DNA from: Pseudanabaena sp. ABRG5-3
GTDB taxonomy: Bacteria > Cyanobacteriota > Cyanobacteriia > Pseudanabaenales > Pseudanabaenaceae
Assembly: GCF_003967015.1 (NCBI RefSeq)
Contig: NZ_AP017560.1
Coordinates: 1,550,001-1,614,000 of the forward strand
DNA: 64,000 nucleotides
Direction: 5' to 3'
Positions 34,158-41,183 of the stretch are shown here, in pieces. Numbering within the stretch: the first letter of the stretch is position 1; the number at the start of each line of letters is the position of its first letter. The position numbers were made by a program, and so were the translations under genes. The notes below the pieces were generated by a model. The model searched no databases. It was not told where the DNA came from and saw only the letters and a list, made by a program, of their open reading frames with translations.

Positions 34158-35087
34158 ATGGATTATCGATCAATGTCAGAACTCATGCCAATTGTATATC
34201 TCAGCGTGGTTAGCTTTTTTGCTTGGATTGTTAGCACTCTAGCGGGTGGTGGCAGTCCCTTCATCTTAATTCCCCTAGTTAACATGCTCATGGGAGCCGC
34301 CGCCGTTCCACCTGTAATCACGATCGGTATGTTTTTTGGCAATGCCCATCGAGTTTTACTGTTTTGGCAGGATATTGACTGGGTATTGACAGCTTGGTAT
34401 GCACCGGGGGCGATCGCAGGCGCAATTTTGGGAGCCTATACATTTACGCAAATCCATCTCGATTGGTTGCAAATAGTGATTGCAATTTTCCTAATCGTGA
34501 GTGCAGTTTTATTTGAACTAGAAAAAAGTCCCGAAAAAACTGTTGCTGAGGATCAAGCAAAACAGATCAAACTGGTCGATGATTCCCAAGAGTTGGAAGA
34601 GATCGAAAAACTCATCGAGATCAATCAGTTAGGTGAATTAAGTGAATTAAGCGCCCTAGAAAAATCAGATTTAATTCCTAAAGAAGTAAAGCCCAAATTT
34701 CAAATTCAGGCTTGGCACATTATGCCTGCGGGTTTCCTCAAAGCATATGTATCGGGTTTAGTCGGCACAACTGGTCCTGTCTTAAATCCCTTTTATCTGG
34801 GCTATGGCTTAGTCAAGGAGAAAATGCTAGCAACTAAAGCAACTCACATGACAATTATCCATGTCGTGAAAATCATTACCTACGGGGCGCTAGCAGTAAT
34901 GTCTAAGGAGCAAATTGTGGCAGGATTAGCGATCGGCTTAGCCGCAATACCTGCAAATCTCATTGGTAAATATCTCCTTAGTCGCATGAGTCATCAACAG
35001 TTTCGCCAAGTGGTTCTTGCTTTTATGGCGATCGGCGGCTCATGGATGCTGTGGCAACAAAGAAGTTTGTTTTTAAATATCCTGTAG
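34158..35087 (+). CDS. TauE/SafE-family membrane permease
   Basis: A 309-aa integral membrane protein of the sulfite/organosulfonate exporter family (COG0730). Hydrophobic segments lie in about residues 10-65, 75-118 and 195-305. The N-terminal STLAGGGSPFILIP and central GLVGTTGPVLNPFYLGYGL segments are the paired repeats of the family. An acidic cytosolic loop of about 70 residues (120-190) separates the halves and is unusually long. Substrate is unknown. It is divergent from rimI. Confidence 0.85.
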   Translation: MDYRSMSELMPIVYLSVVSFFAWIVSTLAGGGSPFILIPLVNMLMGAAAVPPVITIGMFFGNAHRVLLFWQDIDWVLTAWYAPGAIAGAILGAYTFTQIHLDWLQIVIAIFLIVSAVLFELEKSPEKTVAEDQAKQIKLVDDSQELEEIEKLIEINQLGELSELSALEKSDLIPKEVKPKFQIQAWHIMPAGFLKAYVSGLVGTTGPVLNPFYLGYGLVKEKMLATKATHMTIIHVVKIITYGALAVMSKEQIVAGLAIGLAAIPANLIGKYLLSRMSHQQFRQVVLAFMAIGGSWMLWQQRSLFLNIL

Positions 35088-35103
35088 TTAAAGCAAAGTC
35101 TTA

Positions 35104-35140
35104 AAGCGATCGCCTATTCTCTAAAAATCAAAACAAGACG
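35104..35140. repeat. HIP1-containing dispersed repeat, single unit
   Basis: GCGATCGCCTATTC followed by CTAAAAATCAAAACAAG belongs to the repeat family also found at 35455, 36167, 36824, 48769 and 49441. Confidence 0.6.
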
Positions 35141-35188
35141 GTATCAATAATTTAAAACTTAGGCTTAATTTCAAACGTGGAATACTAG

Positions 35189-35404
35189 TTATTGATGGGC
35201 TGTGTCTGTTTGTTTGAGAGCTTCCATTAAGATTGTGCCAGCACCAAACATATCGTAAGGAGTCGTTAAGTCATAGGTTTTAAATGGTTCAATTGGTGCA
35301 ATATCTTCAGCAATATCTAAGTCTTCTACCAGAACACGAATTAGTTTGAGCTTTTCGATCGCAGTAAGTCTTCGTGCTGCTGGAATTACTTCGGCTAATG
35401 TCAT
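35189..35404 (-). CDS. small hypothetical protein, antitoxin-like
   Basis: A 71-aa soluble protein starting MTLAEVIPAARRLTAIEKLK, with a helix rich in charged residues and a C-terminal FGAGTILMEALKQ segment. Proteins of this look are frequent in cyanobacteria, often beside toxin-like genes, but I cannot name the family. No partner toxin overlaps it. It begins the accessory stretch that also holds two toxin-antitoxin-type pairs. Confidence 0.55.
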   Translation of the reverse strand: MTLAEVIPAARRLTAIEKLKLIRVLVEDLDIAEDIAPIEPFKTYDLTTPYDMFGAGTILMEALKQTDTAHQ

Positions 35405-35454
35405 GTTAGTCGCTCCGTAGTCTGAGATCTTGTGTTTCTAGCTTACTTGATCAA

Positions 35455-35532
35455 ATGCGATCGCCCCATCATGCAACTCACCAAACAGCGATCGCCTATT
35501 CCCCAAAACCAAAATAAGGCGATCGCCCGATT
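35455..35532. repeat. HIP1-containing dispersed repeat
   Basis: Three HIP1-type GCGATCGC sites occur within 78 bp, in the form GCGATCGCCCCATCATGCAA and GCGATCGCCTATTCCCCAAA. The unit is shared with the gaps at 36167 and 49441. Confidence 0.7.
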
Positions 35533-35534
35533 AT

Positions 35535-35777
35535 TTAAGCTGATTTTAGGTGAGTGACTGGAATTTGCTCAGTTCTATCAGGAGAACTTTTTCCAGTTGC
35601 AACGGCATGGACAGCATGAAGGATTTCGGCTGAATAGTAGCGATTACGGCAATTATCACAAACACCAATGATTACATCTTCGAGGATGACAAATCCATCT
35701 CTATGTTTGAATACCTGTTGTTTAACGGTTCGGGGTTGAACTGTTCCTTGACAATACTCGCATTGATATCCATACAT
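35535..35777 (-). CDS. YgiT/MqsA-type zinc-finger protein, putative antitoxin
   Basis: An 80-aa protein with two CxxC pairs, CEYC near residue 6 and CDNC near residue 41, as in the zinc domain of MqsA/YgiT antitoxins. The C-terminal helix-turn-helix of full MqsA is missing, which is normal for the short cyanobacterial form. It follows the DUF4258 gene by 5 bp on the same strand, giving a typical toxin-antitoxin order with toxin first. Confidence 0.78.
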   Translation of the reverse strand: MYGYQCEYCQGTVQPRTVKQQVFKHRDGFVILEDVIIGVCDNCRNRYYSAEILHAVHAVATGKSSPDRTEQIPVTHLKSA

Positions 35778-35782
35778 AAGAT

Positions 35783-36079
35783 TTAGACCTCAAGTTCAGT
35801 AATTTCATAAACTGTGATGATTAGATAGCGTCCGTTACTCAGAAAACGTCCAACTACTCCAACAGGTGTTTGTTGATCTAGTGCAGTTCCAGCTACGACA
35901 TATTTTGTGCCTCTGGGATCATCTTTTTCTACTCGAATAACACGACCATTCAAAACTGCTTCTTCAACATCCAAGATAGTTAGCAGATCCTCCGCCATTT
36001 CTTCCATTGCATGAGCGGTCATATCATACTGACGGAGGCGAATTTTTTCTCTTATGCGGTAAATGTCGTTTGGTGGCAC
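35783..36079 (-). CDS. DUF4258 protein, putative toxin
   Basis: A 98-aa basic-to-neutral protein with IRLRQYDMTAHAMEEMAEDLL, the conserved helix with a catalytic-looking His, then VLNGRVIRVEKDDPRG and YLIITVYEI. This is the DUF4258 layout, related to MqsR/BrnT-like RNase folds. It overlaps nothing but lies 5 bp from the zinc-finger partner. RNase activity is inferred from the fold family only. Confidence 0.75.
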   Translation of the reverse strand: MPPNDIYRIREKIRLRQYDMTAHAMEEMAEDLLTILDVEEAVLNGRVIRVEKDDPRGTKYVVAGTALDQQTPVGVVGRFLSNGRYLIITVYEITELEV

Positions 36080-36166
36080 TTGCTAGTTGCGATCGCTAAT
36101 CTAGCTAAATAATAGCAATTTAATTCATAATACCTGCCTCATTATCTATTCACAAAAATTAAAACA

Positions 36167-36245
36167 ATGCGATCGCCACATCATGCAAATTACAAAACAG
36201 CGATCGCCTATTCAGCAGAAATCAAAATAAGACGATCACTTATCC
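36167..36245. repeat. HIP1-containing dispersed repeat
   Basis: GCGATCGCCACATCATGCAA and GCGATCGCCTATTCAGCAG repeat the structure of 35455-35532, including the spacer, so the two gaps are diverged copies. Confidence 0.7.
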
Positions 36246-36266
36246 ATCAAATTATCCAGAACAACT

Positions 36267-36545
36267 TTAAGCCGACTGTTGAGTTTTACTGTTTTCTATA
36301 TATTGGCGTAGAACAGTGTTAATCAGAGTTTTATACTGATCGCCTTGATTCTGAAACCATTGTTTTACATCGGGATCTAGCTGAACTAAGTTTTGAGCTT
36401 GATCTACGGGAATGCGTAAAGTTGCACGTTCAAAAAATTCATCTGTTAGCGGTGGAATATCTGAATAGTCAATATCCTCATCTGACATTGCCTTCAATGC
36501 TGCCCAGTTAGTACGAGAGGTACTGTTCAAATTTTCTCTGTTCAT
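36267..36545 (-). CDS. brnA: BrnA-family antitoxin
   Basis: A 92-aa protein: an acidic N-terminal half (SDEDIDYSDIPPLTDEFFERA) and the C-terminal ribbon-helix-helix region RIPVDQ...VKQWFQNQGDQYKTLINTVLRQYI. This is the usual BrnA pattern, which neutralises BrnT and represses the operon. Its start lies 38 bp inside brnT, implying coupled translation. Confidence 0.88.
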   Translation of the reverse strand: MNRENLNSTSRTNWAALKAMSDEDIDYSDIPPLTDEFFERATLRIPVDQAQNLVQLDPDVKQWFQNQGDQYKTLINTVLRQYIENSKTQQSA

Positions 36546-36786
36546 GACGGTTGGCTCTTCTCGCAGAAATGATTCGGATGATGTTGTTTTTACGTTCTGT
36601 CCAGACTACTACCGCTATTCCAAGACCGAGAAAACCGATCCCAAACCAGCGATCTTCGCCATAATCAAAGCGATCGTCTAGTTCTATCAGCATTTCTCCA
36701 TCAAACATTGAGGGAACATCTGCAAAGTCAATTTCATGCTTGCGAATGTTTTCAAGATTTTTTGTTTCGTCCCACTCAAACTGCAT
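36508..36786 (-). CDS. brnT: BrnT-family toxin
   Basis: A 92-aa RNase toxin of type II systems. FEWDETKNLENIRKHEIDFADV and the C-terminal IIRIISARRANRHEQRKFE are family hallmarks: the first His and the R-E-R cluster correspond to catalytic residues of BrnT. It is upstream of brnA in the same direction, the canonical toxin-first order. Confidence 0.9.
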   Translation of the reverse strand: MQFEWDETKNLENIRKHEIDFADVPSMFDGEMLIELDDRFDYGEDRWFGIGFLGLGIAVVVWTERKNNIIRIISARRANRHEQRKFEQYLSY

Positions 36787-36823
36787 GAAGGTTATAGCTA
36801 ATCAAACTAATTGTTTTCATTAT

Positions 36824-36914
36824 CACCTATTCCTCAAAAATCAAAACAATGCGATCTCACCACAAATCAAATCAACAAACAGCGATCACTTATCTAATCA
36901 CCCATAAACAGAGA
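36824..36914. repeat. HIP1-like dispersed repeat, diverged
   Basis: CCTATTCCTCAAAAATCAAA and AATCAACAAACAGCGATCAC resemble the repeat units beside the other small-gene pairs, but the HIP1 octamers are decayed to GCGATCTC or GCGATCAC. Confidence 0.55.
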
Positions 36915-37283
36915 TCAATGTAATCCTTGGGAGGATTCAAACTCCTTTTGAATGGCGCTAGTGGTGGAAATGTTGCAATAAATAGAATAGTGTGTGAAGT
37001 AGTCTTGCTATGTCTAGTCTATCTTGAGTTGGAGGGAAGATAAGTAAGAGCAACAAACCCGTTACCACACTAATGATGATTGATAATCTGGACACTTTTA
37101 GCTACCTTCAATACTATATTTTCTGCCCCAACGAAGTTGAGTGATTCGATACCAGACTCGACTAATCAAGGCAAGTTAGATGTTATGTACAAATTGCCAA
37201 CAGTGATCGCTTATCTACAAAAAATTAGAGTAAATCAATGTCCGTATTATTCAATTTCTTAATTCAAACGAAAGAAATAATAC
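36915..37283. other. gap without a recognisable gene
   Basis: Frames of up to 60 codons exist but show no familiar motif and no ribosome-binding site. GGAGGATTCAAACTCC at about 36930 forms a small palindrome. I see no other structure. Confidence 0.4.
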
Positions 37284-37985
37284 TCAGACTTGATGCTGCA
37301 CACAAGAACTGTCACTATAAATCTTAACCTTAACAGTAACTGTATAACCTTTGTCATTCATAAATAAGTTTAAAAAGCGTTGTGCAATTTGCTTTACTCT
37401 CTCATTGGCAGTTTTTATCAACCAATCCTTACAAGCAGATTCTTCTATTTTAGTAATTGCCTCACGTTGGGCAGATTCAACTAGTTCAACAACATCGGGA
37501 CCAAGATTGATAAGCCACCCCCTACTGTAATCATAAACTCTTGACTCGTTGACATCTAGTTTTGTATCCAGCACTTTTAGTGGAGGCAAGTTAACAGTGA
37601 TTTTATTGTTTTCTATTAGTATATCGTCATCATGAAACTCACTCAAATCAAAACCAACCCTCATAGAACCATGAGCAATATAAAGCAATTTACTTTCTCC
37701 GACTCCCCCAATCCCCCCTTTCTTTTTAACATCAATAATATTTTCTGTCTCAAAAATAGCTGTGGTCAGTTCACTTACATCTTTTACTTGCTGAATTACG
37801 AGCGATCTTGAAATAACTGCATTATCTCTAGAACCAAAAATCAATTGCGAAGAGAGCCACAAGACTAAAATAAATAAAACCACTACAGTCCCAATCAATA
37901 AACTTTTAGGTGTATTCAAGCTAGAAGGTGATCCTTCATCTTTTTTTAGTAGTTTACTTAGGTATTCCTTGATTTGATTAAACAT
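37284..37985 (-). CDS. DUF4230 membrane-anchored protein
   Basis: A 233-aa protein with one TM segment at about residues 28-50 and a large extracytoplasmic domain. It contains LLYIAHGSMRVGFDLSEF, KITVNLPPLKVLDTKLDVNESRVYDYSRGWL and a helical C terminus, the DUF4230 signature. Last in a minus-strand group of three anchored proteins (39719-40330, 38149-38760, this one) that is now split by an IS982 copy. Function is unknown. Confidence 0.8.
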   Translation of the reverse strand: MFNQIKEYLSKLLKKDEGSPSSLNTPKSLLIGTVVVLFILVLWLSSQLIFGSRDNAVISRSLVIQQVKDVSELTTAIFETENIIDVKKKGGIGGVGESKLLYIAHGSMRVGFDLSEFHDDDILIENNKITVNLPPLKVLDTKLDVNESRVYDYSRGWLINLGPDVVELVESAQREAITKIEESACKDWLIKTANERVKQIAQRFLNLFMNDKGYTVTVKVKIYSDSSCVQHQV

Positions 37986-38148
37986 GGTGTTAATAGCTCA
38001 GAAAATATATTACTTGTAATAAATACTTATGACATTTTATCCTGCTTTCTAAGTATGTTAAAAAAATAGCTAAACAATAAAAGTCGCAGATCTCCTGAAA
38101 ACAAAAAATCTAATCATGCTAATGACTATTTTATAATTTATTTCACAG

Positions 38149-38760
38149 TTACTTTTTAGTTTGCTCATCTTTACTTCCTGCTGTTGTAACAAATTCCAAC
38201 TGTAATTTCAAGCCAAAACGATCAGCAACATCTTGGAAGTATTGTTGAGACATCTCACGTGTTTTATCTATTGTTCTCTGCTCATACATCTTAGTCGCTT
38301 TATCAATACGAGACTTGATATATTCTTCAACATCGTCTTTTTGTCCTTTCTCATCTAATGGATTGTAATTCGGATCGTTGGTCTTGACGAATGCAGTAAA
38401 CCTATCTTCCCCAACTATCTTTGGGTGAGGGAGTTTTACTAGCAGGACTCGCTGATTATTTTCTGTGATTACCTTAATGTCAGCATCTTTTAGCGAATAT
38501 CCATAAAAATAAGTCTTAATGTCATTTCGGATATAAAAATTATCTTTTGCGAGAAAGAGTAAGGGATTCTTTTTTTGAAAATTGACATAGTTAATGCTAT
38601 AGCTTGCTTCTAAAGTTGCAAAAGAAGAAATATCTTGGCTGATTTTTGTTAAGATTTTCTGATCGACTTCCTTTTGTTCTTCCTCTGGAGAATGAAAATT
38701 ACATCCTTGTATAAGCAAAATATTTGCACTAAACAGAACAAGGTAATTTATCCACTTCAT
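38149..38760 (-). CDS. lipoprotein, distantly DUF4230-like
   Basis: A 203-aa lipoprotein: the signal peptide ends LLIQGC with lipidated Cys20. The domain shows YSINYVNFQKKN, a YFYGYSLKDADIKVI strand pair and VLLVKLPHPKI, an order of strands like that of the DUF4230 protein downstream, then an extended helix (YIKSRIDKATKMYEQRTI). The resemblance is by pattern and needs profile confirmation. Its upstream neighbour is IS982, which may have cut it off from its promoter. Confidence 0.7.
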   Translation of the reverse strand: MKWINYLVLFSANILLIQGCNFHSPEEEQKEVDQKILTKISQDISSFATLEASYSINYVNFQKKNPLLFLAKDNFYIRNDIKTYFYGYSLKDADIKVITENNQRVLLVKLPHPKIVGEDRFTAFVKTNDPNYNPLDEKGQKDDVEEYIKSRIDKATKMYEQRTIDKTREMSQQYFQDVADRFGLKLQLEFVTTAGSKDEQTKK

Positions 38761-38813
38761 AAAGGTTTTGACAAAAAATTATCGTGCTAATTGATTAATG
38801 TAATGTTATTTAA

Positions 38814-39718
38814 CCCAAGTTGCTACCTAAGGTAAGAAGAAAAAAAAGCTGCTACAAAGGACAAAAGCCGAGTAGCAGCAAGAAAAATGAATGATGAAAT
38901 TGTAGCGATTTATTGCCTGTGTGACGACATTCTCCGAGCAATGAACCATCAAGGTGACATACAGCAACAGATAAGTGATGCCGAAGTAATGACCACAGCC
39001 ATAGTTGCAGTTCTGTATTTTGGTGGAAATTTTGAGAAAGCCAGAAAAGAACTCTCAGAGCCACAATATATCCCCAAAATGGTGAGTCGGAGTCGGTTCA
39101 ATCGTAGACTTCACAGGGTTGAACCGATGCTATTGATGTTGTTTGAGTGTCTGGGACAAGCATGGAAACAACTGAACACTGAATCGGTTTACAGCATTGA
39201 TAGCTTTCCGATTCCCGTCTGTGACAATATCCGCATACCAAGGTCAAAAATCTATGACGGTAATGAGGAGTATCGGGGCTATCAAGCCAGCAAGAAGCGA
39301 TATTTTTACGGTATTAAAATCCATTTGATGGTCACAGAATCGGGGGAACCTGTAGAGTTTTTTCTAACTAATGGTTCCTTTGCCGATGTTAAGGGGTTGA
39401 GGGTATTTCCATTTGCTTTACCTGAAGGCAGTGTAGTCTATGCAGACAAGGCTTACAACGATTATGAAATTGAGGATTTGTTGCTTGAAGCTGAGAATAT
39501 CAAGCTCTCAGCAATGCGAAAAAGCAATTCACAGCGACCTGTACCTGGCTATGTTCAGTTTCTTCAGCACCATAAGCGCAAAGTAATCGAAACTACGGGT
39601 AGTTTGATATCCCAGCTTTTACCTAAATCTATTCATGCTGTTACTGCAAAAGGTTTTGAGCTTAAAGTTATGCTCTTTGTCCTTGCTCTTAGCGTTAATT
39701 TATGGGTAGCAACTTAGG
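38814..39718. mobile_element. IS982-family insertion sequence, apparently complete
   Basis: 905 bp bounded by 14-bp terminal inverted repeats, CCCAAGTTGCTACC and CCTAAGTTGCTACC (one mismatch). The direct repeat TTATTTA lies at 38806-38812 and 39719-39725, with one extra A (38813) between the left copy and the element. It contains one intact transposase gene. The right-hand duplication supplies the stop codon of the 39719-40330 gene. Confidence 0.88.
38887..39717 (+). CDS. IS982-family transposase
   Basis: A 276-aa DDE transposase, full length. The catalytic aspartates can be read as VYSIDSFPI (first D) and VVYADKAYNDYE (second D), with a late Glu in the HHKRKVIETTGSLISQLL region. Its frame ends within the right terminal repeat. 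There are no frameshifts, so the element may still be active. Orientation is opposite to the genes on both sides. Confidence 0.92.
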   Translation: MNDEIVAIYCLCDDILRAMNHQGDIQQQISDAEVMTTAIVAVLYFGGNFEKARKELSEPQYIPKMVSRSRFNRRLHRVEPMLLMLFECLGQAWKQLNTESVYSIDSFPIPVCDNIRIPRSKIYDGNEEYRGYQASKKRYFYGIKIHLMVTESGEPVEFFLTNGSFADVKGLRVFPFALPEGSVVYADKAYNDYEIEDLLLEAENIKLSAMRKSNSQRPVPGYVQFLQHHKRKVIETTGSLISQLLPKSIHAVTAKGFELKVMLFVLALSVNLWVAT

Positions 39719-40330
39719 TTATTTATTAACTTTTGATTCTGAACAATATAGGCGAAGATAGCTTGTCAGAACCTTTTTGCTTTTGTTAGCAATTTTGTCC
39801 CATTGCCCATCTTCACCTAATTTCGCCAAAAGTTCGATGCGACTCTTCTGCTTTATCGATGTATTTTTCTTCTCATCAAATGAATCACATTCCTTTTGGC
39901 TGTAATCACCTTTTCGTTCAATAAAGTCAAAATCACTAGCAATAATTGTGGGATTAGGCATTGCTTGAAAATCATTTTTGCAAGCTGCCTCATGGTATTG
40001 ATTGAATAGCTTCAAAGTATCATCGTAGCCAATGTCAACTGTATATTGGCGAGAACAAACGCCTTTGATGGTGATATTATCTTCTTCTTTTTTGTAATCT
40101 ATGATAGGCATATAGACAAATGCAGTGAATAATTTATCTGCTCGTTTAGGTTCCAATGCTTGTATAGAAATGGATTGCTCTCCCTTGGGACGGAAGTTGT
40201 CCCACAATGCTGTAAGTGGGTTGTCCCATAATGTTGTAAGTGGAAGATACTTTTGTAGATAGCCACTGCCTACAGCAAATCCACCCCCAACGATAATCAG
40301 AATTAATATAATCAGCTTAGAGCGTCCCAT
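39719..40330 (-). CDS. membrane-anchored hypothetical protein
   Basis: A 203-aa protein with an N-terminal TM segment (residues 6-28) and an extracytoplasmic domain containing IQALEPKRADKLFTAFV, ITIKGVCSRQYTVDIGYDD and ACKNDF. The cysteines could pair outside the cell. I do not recognise a family. It is the first of three anchored proteins in one direction. IS982 is inserted exactly at its stop codon, and the target duplication restored TAA, so the protein is unchanged. Confidence 0.6.
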   Translation of the reverse strand: MGRSKLIILILIIVGGGFAVGSGYLQKYLPLTTLWDNPLTALWDNFRPKGEQSISIQALEPKRADKLFTAFVYMPIIDYKKEEDNITIKGVCSRQYTVDIGYDDTLKLFNQYHEAACKNDFQAMPNPTIIASDFDFIERKGDYSQKECDSFDEKKNTSIKQKSRIELLAKLGEDGQWDKIANKSKKVLTSYLRLYCSESKVNK

Positions 40331-40461
40331 TTAAATCTTCGACAACCCACCGTTTTTTTTCGCTTTATATTGTGGCATGAATTACAGGAATTTTTCTTTT
40401 GCTTAAAATTTTTTATTTAGACTTATGTCGATAACATCGGCAAAATGGTTGTTAAAAGCTT

Positions 40462-40659
40462 TTAAGCAGCAATTTGTTGATAGTCAATCTCTGGAATACC
40501 TACTCTTTCTTTAGCATGTTCAATCGTCATACTGCAAAGTTGACCATCTTCATCTAAATCCAATAATATATTTTCGTCCAAATCTTGTGTCTCCGCAGGG
40601 GTTTTTTGAGAAAGGACGATATAAAGTGTGTCAGTATCTGCAAAATATCTGATTTTCAT
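40462..40659 (-). CDS. DUF2283 protein
   Basis: A 65-aa protein with KIRYFADTDTLYIVLSQ at the start and ENILLDLDEDGQLCSMTIEHA, the DUF2283 signature. Such proteins often accompany DUF4258 toxins and are presumed antitoxins. Here no toxin is adjacent: a DUF4258 gene exists 4.4 kb to the left but has its own zinc-finger partner. It is divergent from the MazE-like gene. Confidence 0.82.
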   Translation of the reverse strand: MKIRYFADTDTLYIVLSQKTPAETQDLDENILLDLDEDGQLCSMTIEHAKERVGIPEIDYQQIAA

Positions 40660-40740
40660 GATTCTAGCTCCTTGAAATTCCTATCAAAAAAGCATAACGT
40701 TCATACTAGTGTTTAAACATTTCTCTTGTGAAATATTACT

Positions 40741-40965
40741 GTGGCTAATGTAATAGTTGATATCAAAACATGGGGCAATAACTTAGGGGTTCGACTTCCC
40801 GCAGCGATCGCTCGTGCTGCCCATCTTCACGTCAACCAACGAGTAAAACTATCTGTTGTCGATAATCAAGTCGTTATTACACCTGTAGATGAACCATTAA
40901 CCCTTGAAGAACGACTAGCTAAATTTGATCCAGCCCGACATGGTGGCGAAGTGATGGCAACATAA
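40741..40965 (+). CDS. MazE/AbrB-type antitoxin, orphan
   Basis: A 74-aa swapped-hairpin DNA-binding antitoxin: IKTWGNNLGVRLPAAIARAAHL is the MazE signature, followed by VKLSVVDNQVVITPV and a toxin-wrapping acidic tail. The GTG at 40741 is the start, since no earlier ATG is in frame. No mazF follows in the 218 bp before clpC, so it is an orphan. Confidence 0.8.
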   Translation: MANVIVDIKTWGNNLGVRLPAAIARAAHLHVNQRVKLSVVDNQVVITPVDEPLTLEERLAKFDPARHGGEVMAT

Positions 40966-41183
40966 AAACCATTTTGTTATATCAAAGAGCCTCTTTAATC
41001 GGTTGCACAGGCAACAAAAAGCTAGAAATATTGAGTTAAAAAGCCCCATAAAAGCCAACATAATCCCTTAGATAGAGCTTAACAATTTGGTTAAAAAGGC
41101 GTGAAAGCCGTACACACAGAATGCTGCTAATGCTGTGCTAGTATTAACTTTAACCAGAACGCAGCAAAGTATGGGGAAACGCC

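Noticed and set aside
36930-36955. GGAGGATTCAAACTCC resembling a tRNA T-arm
   Set aside because: No acceptor stem, anticodon arm or D-arm can be formed with the flanks; it is a small palindrome.
37080-37262. 60-codon open frame in the gap right of brnT
   Set aside because: There is no ribosome-binding site, no recognisable motif and no support from neighbours.
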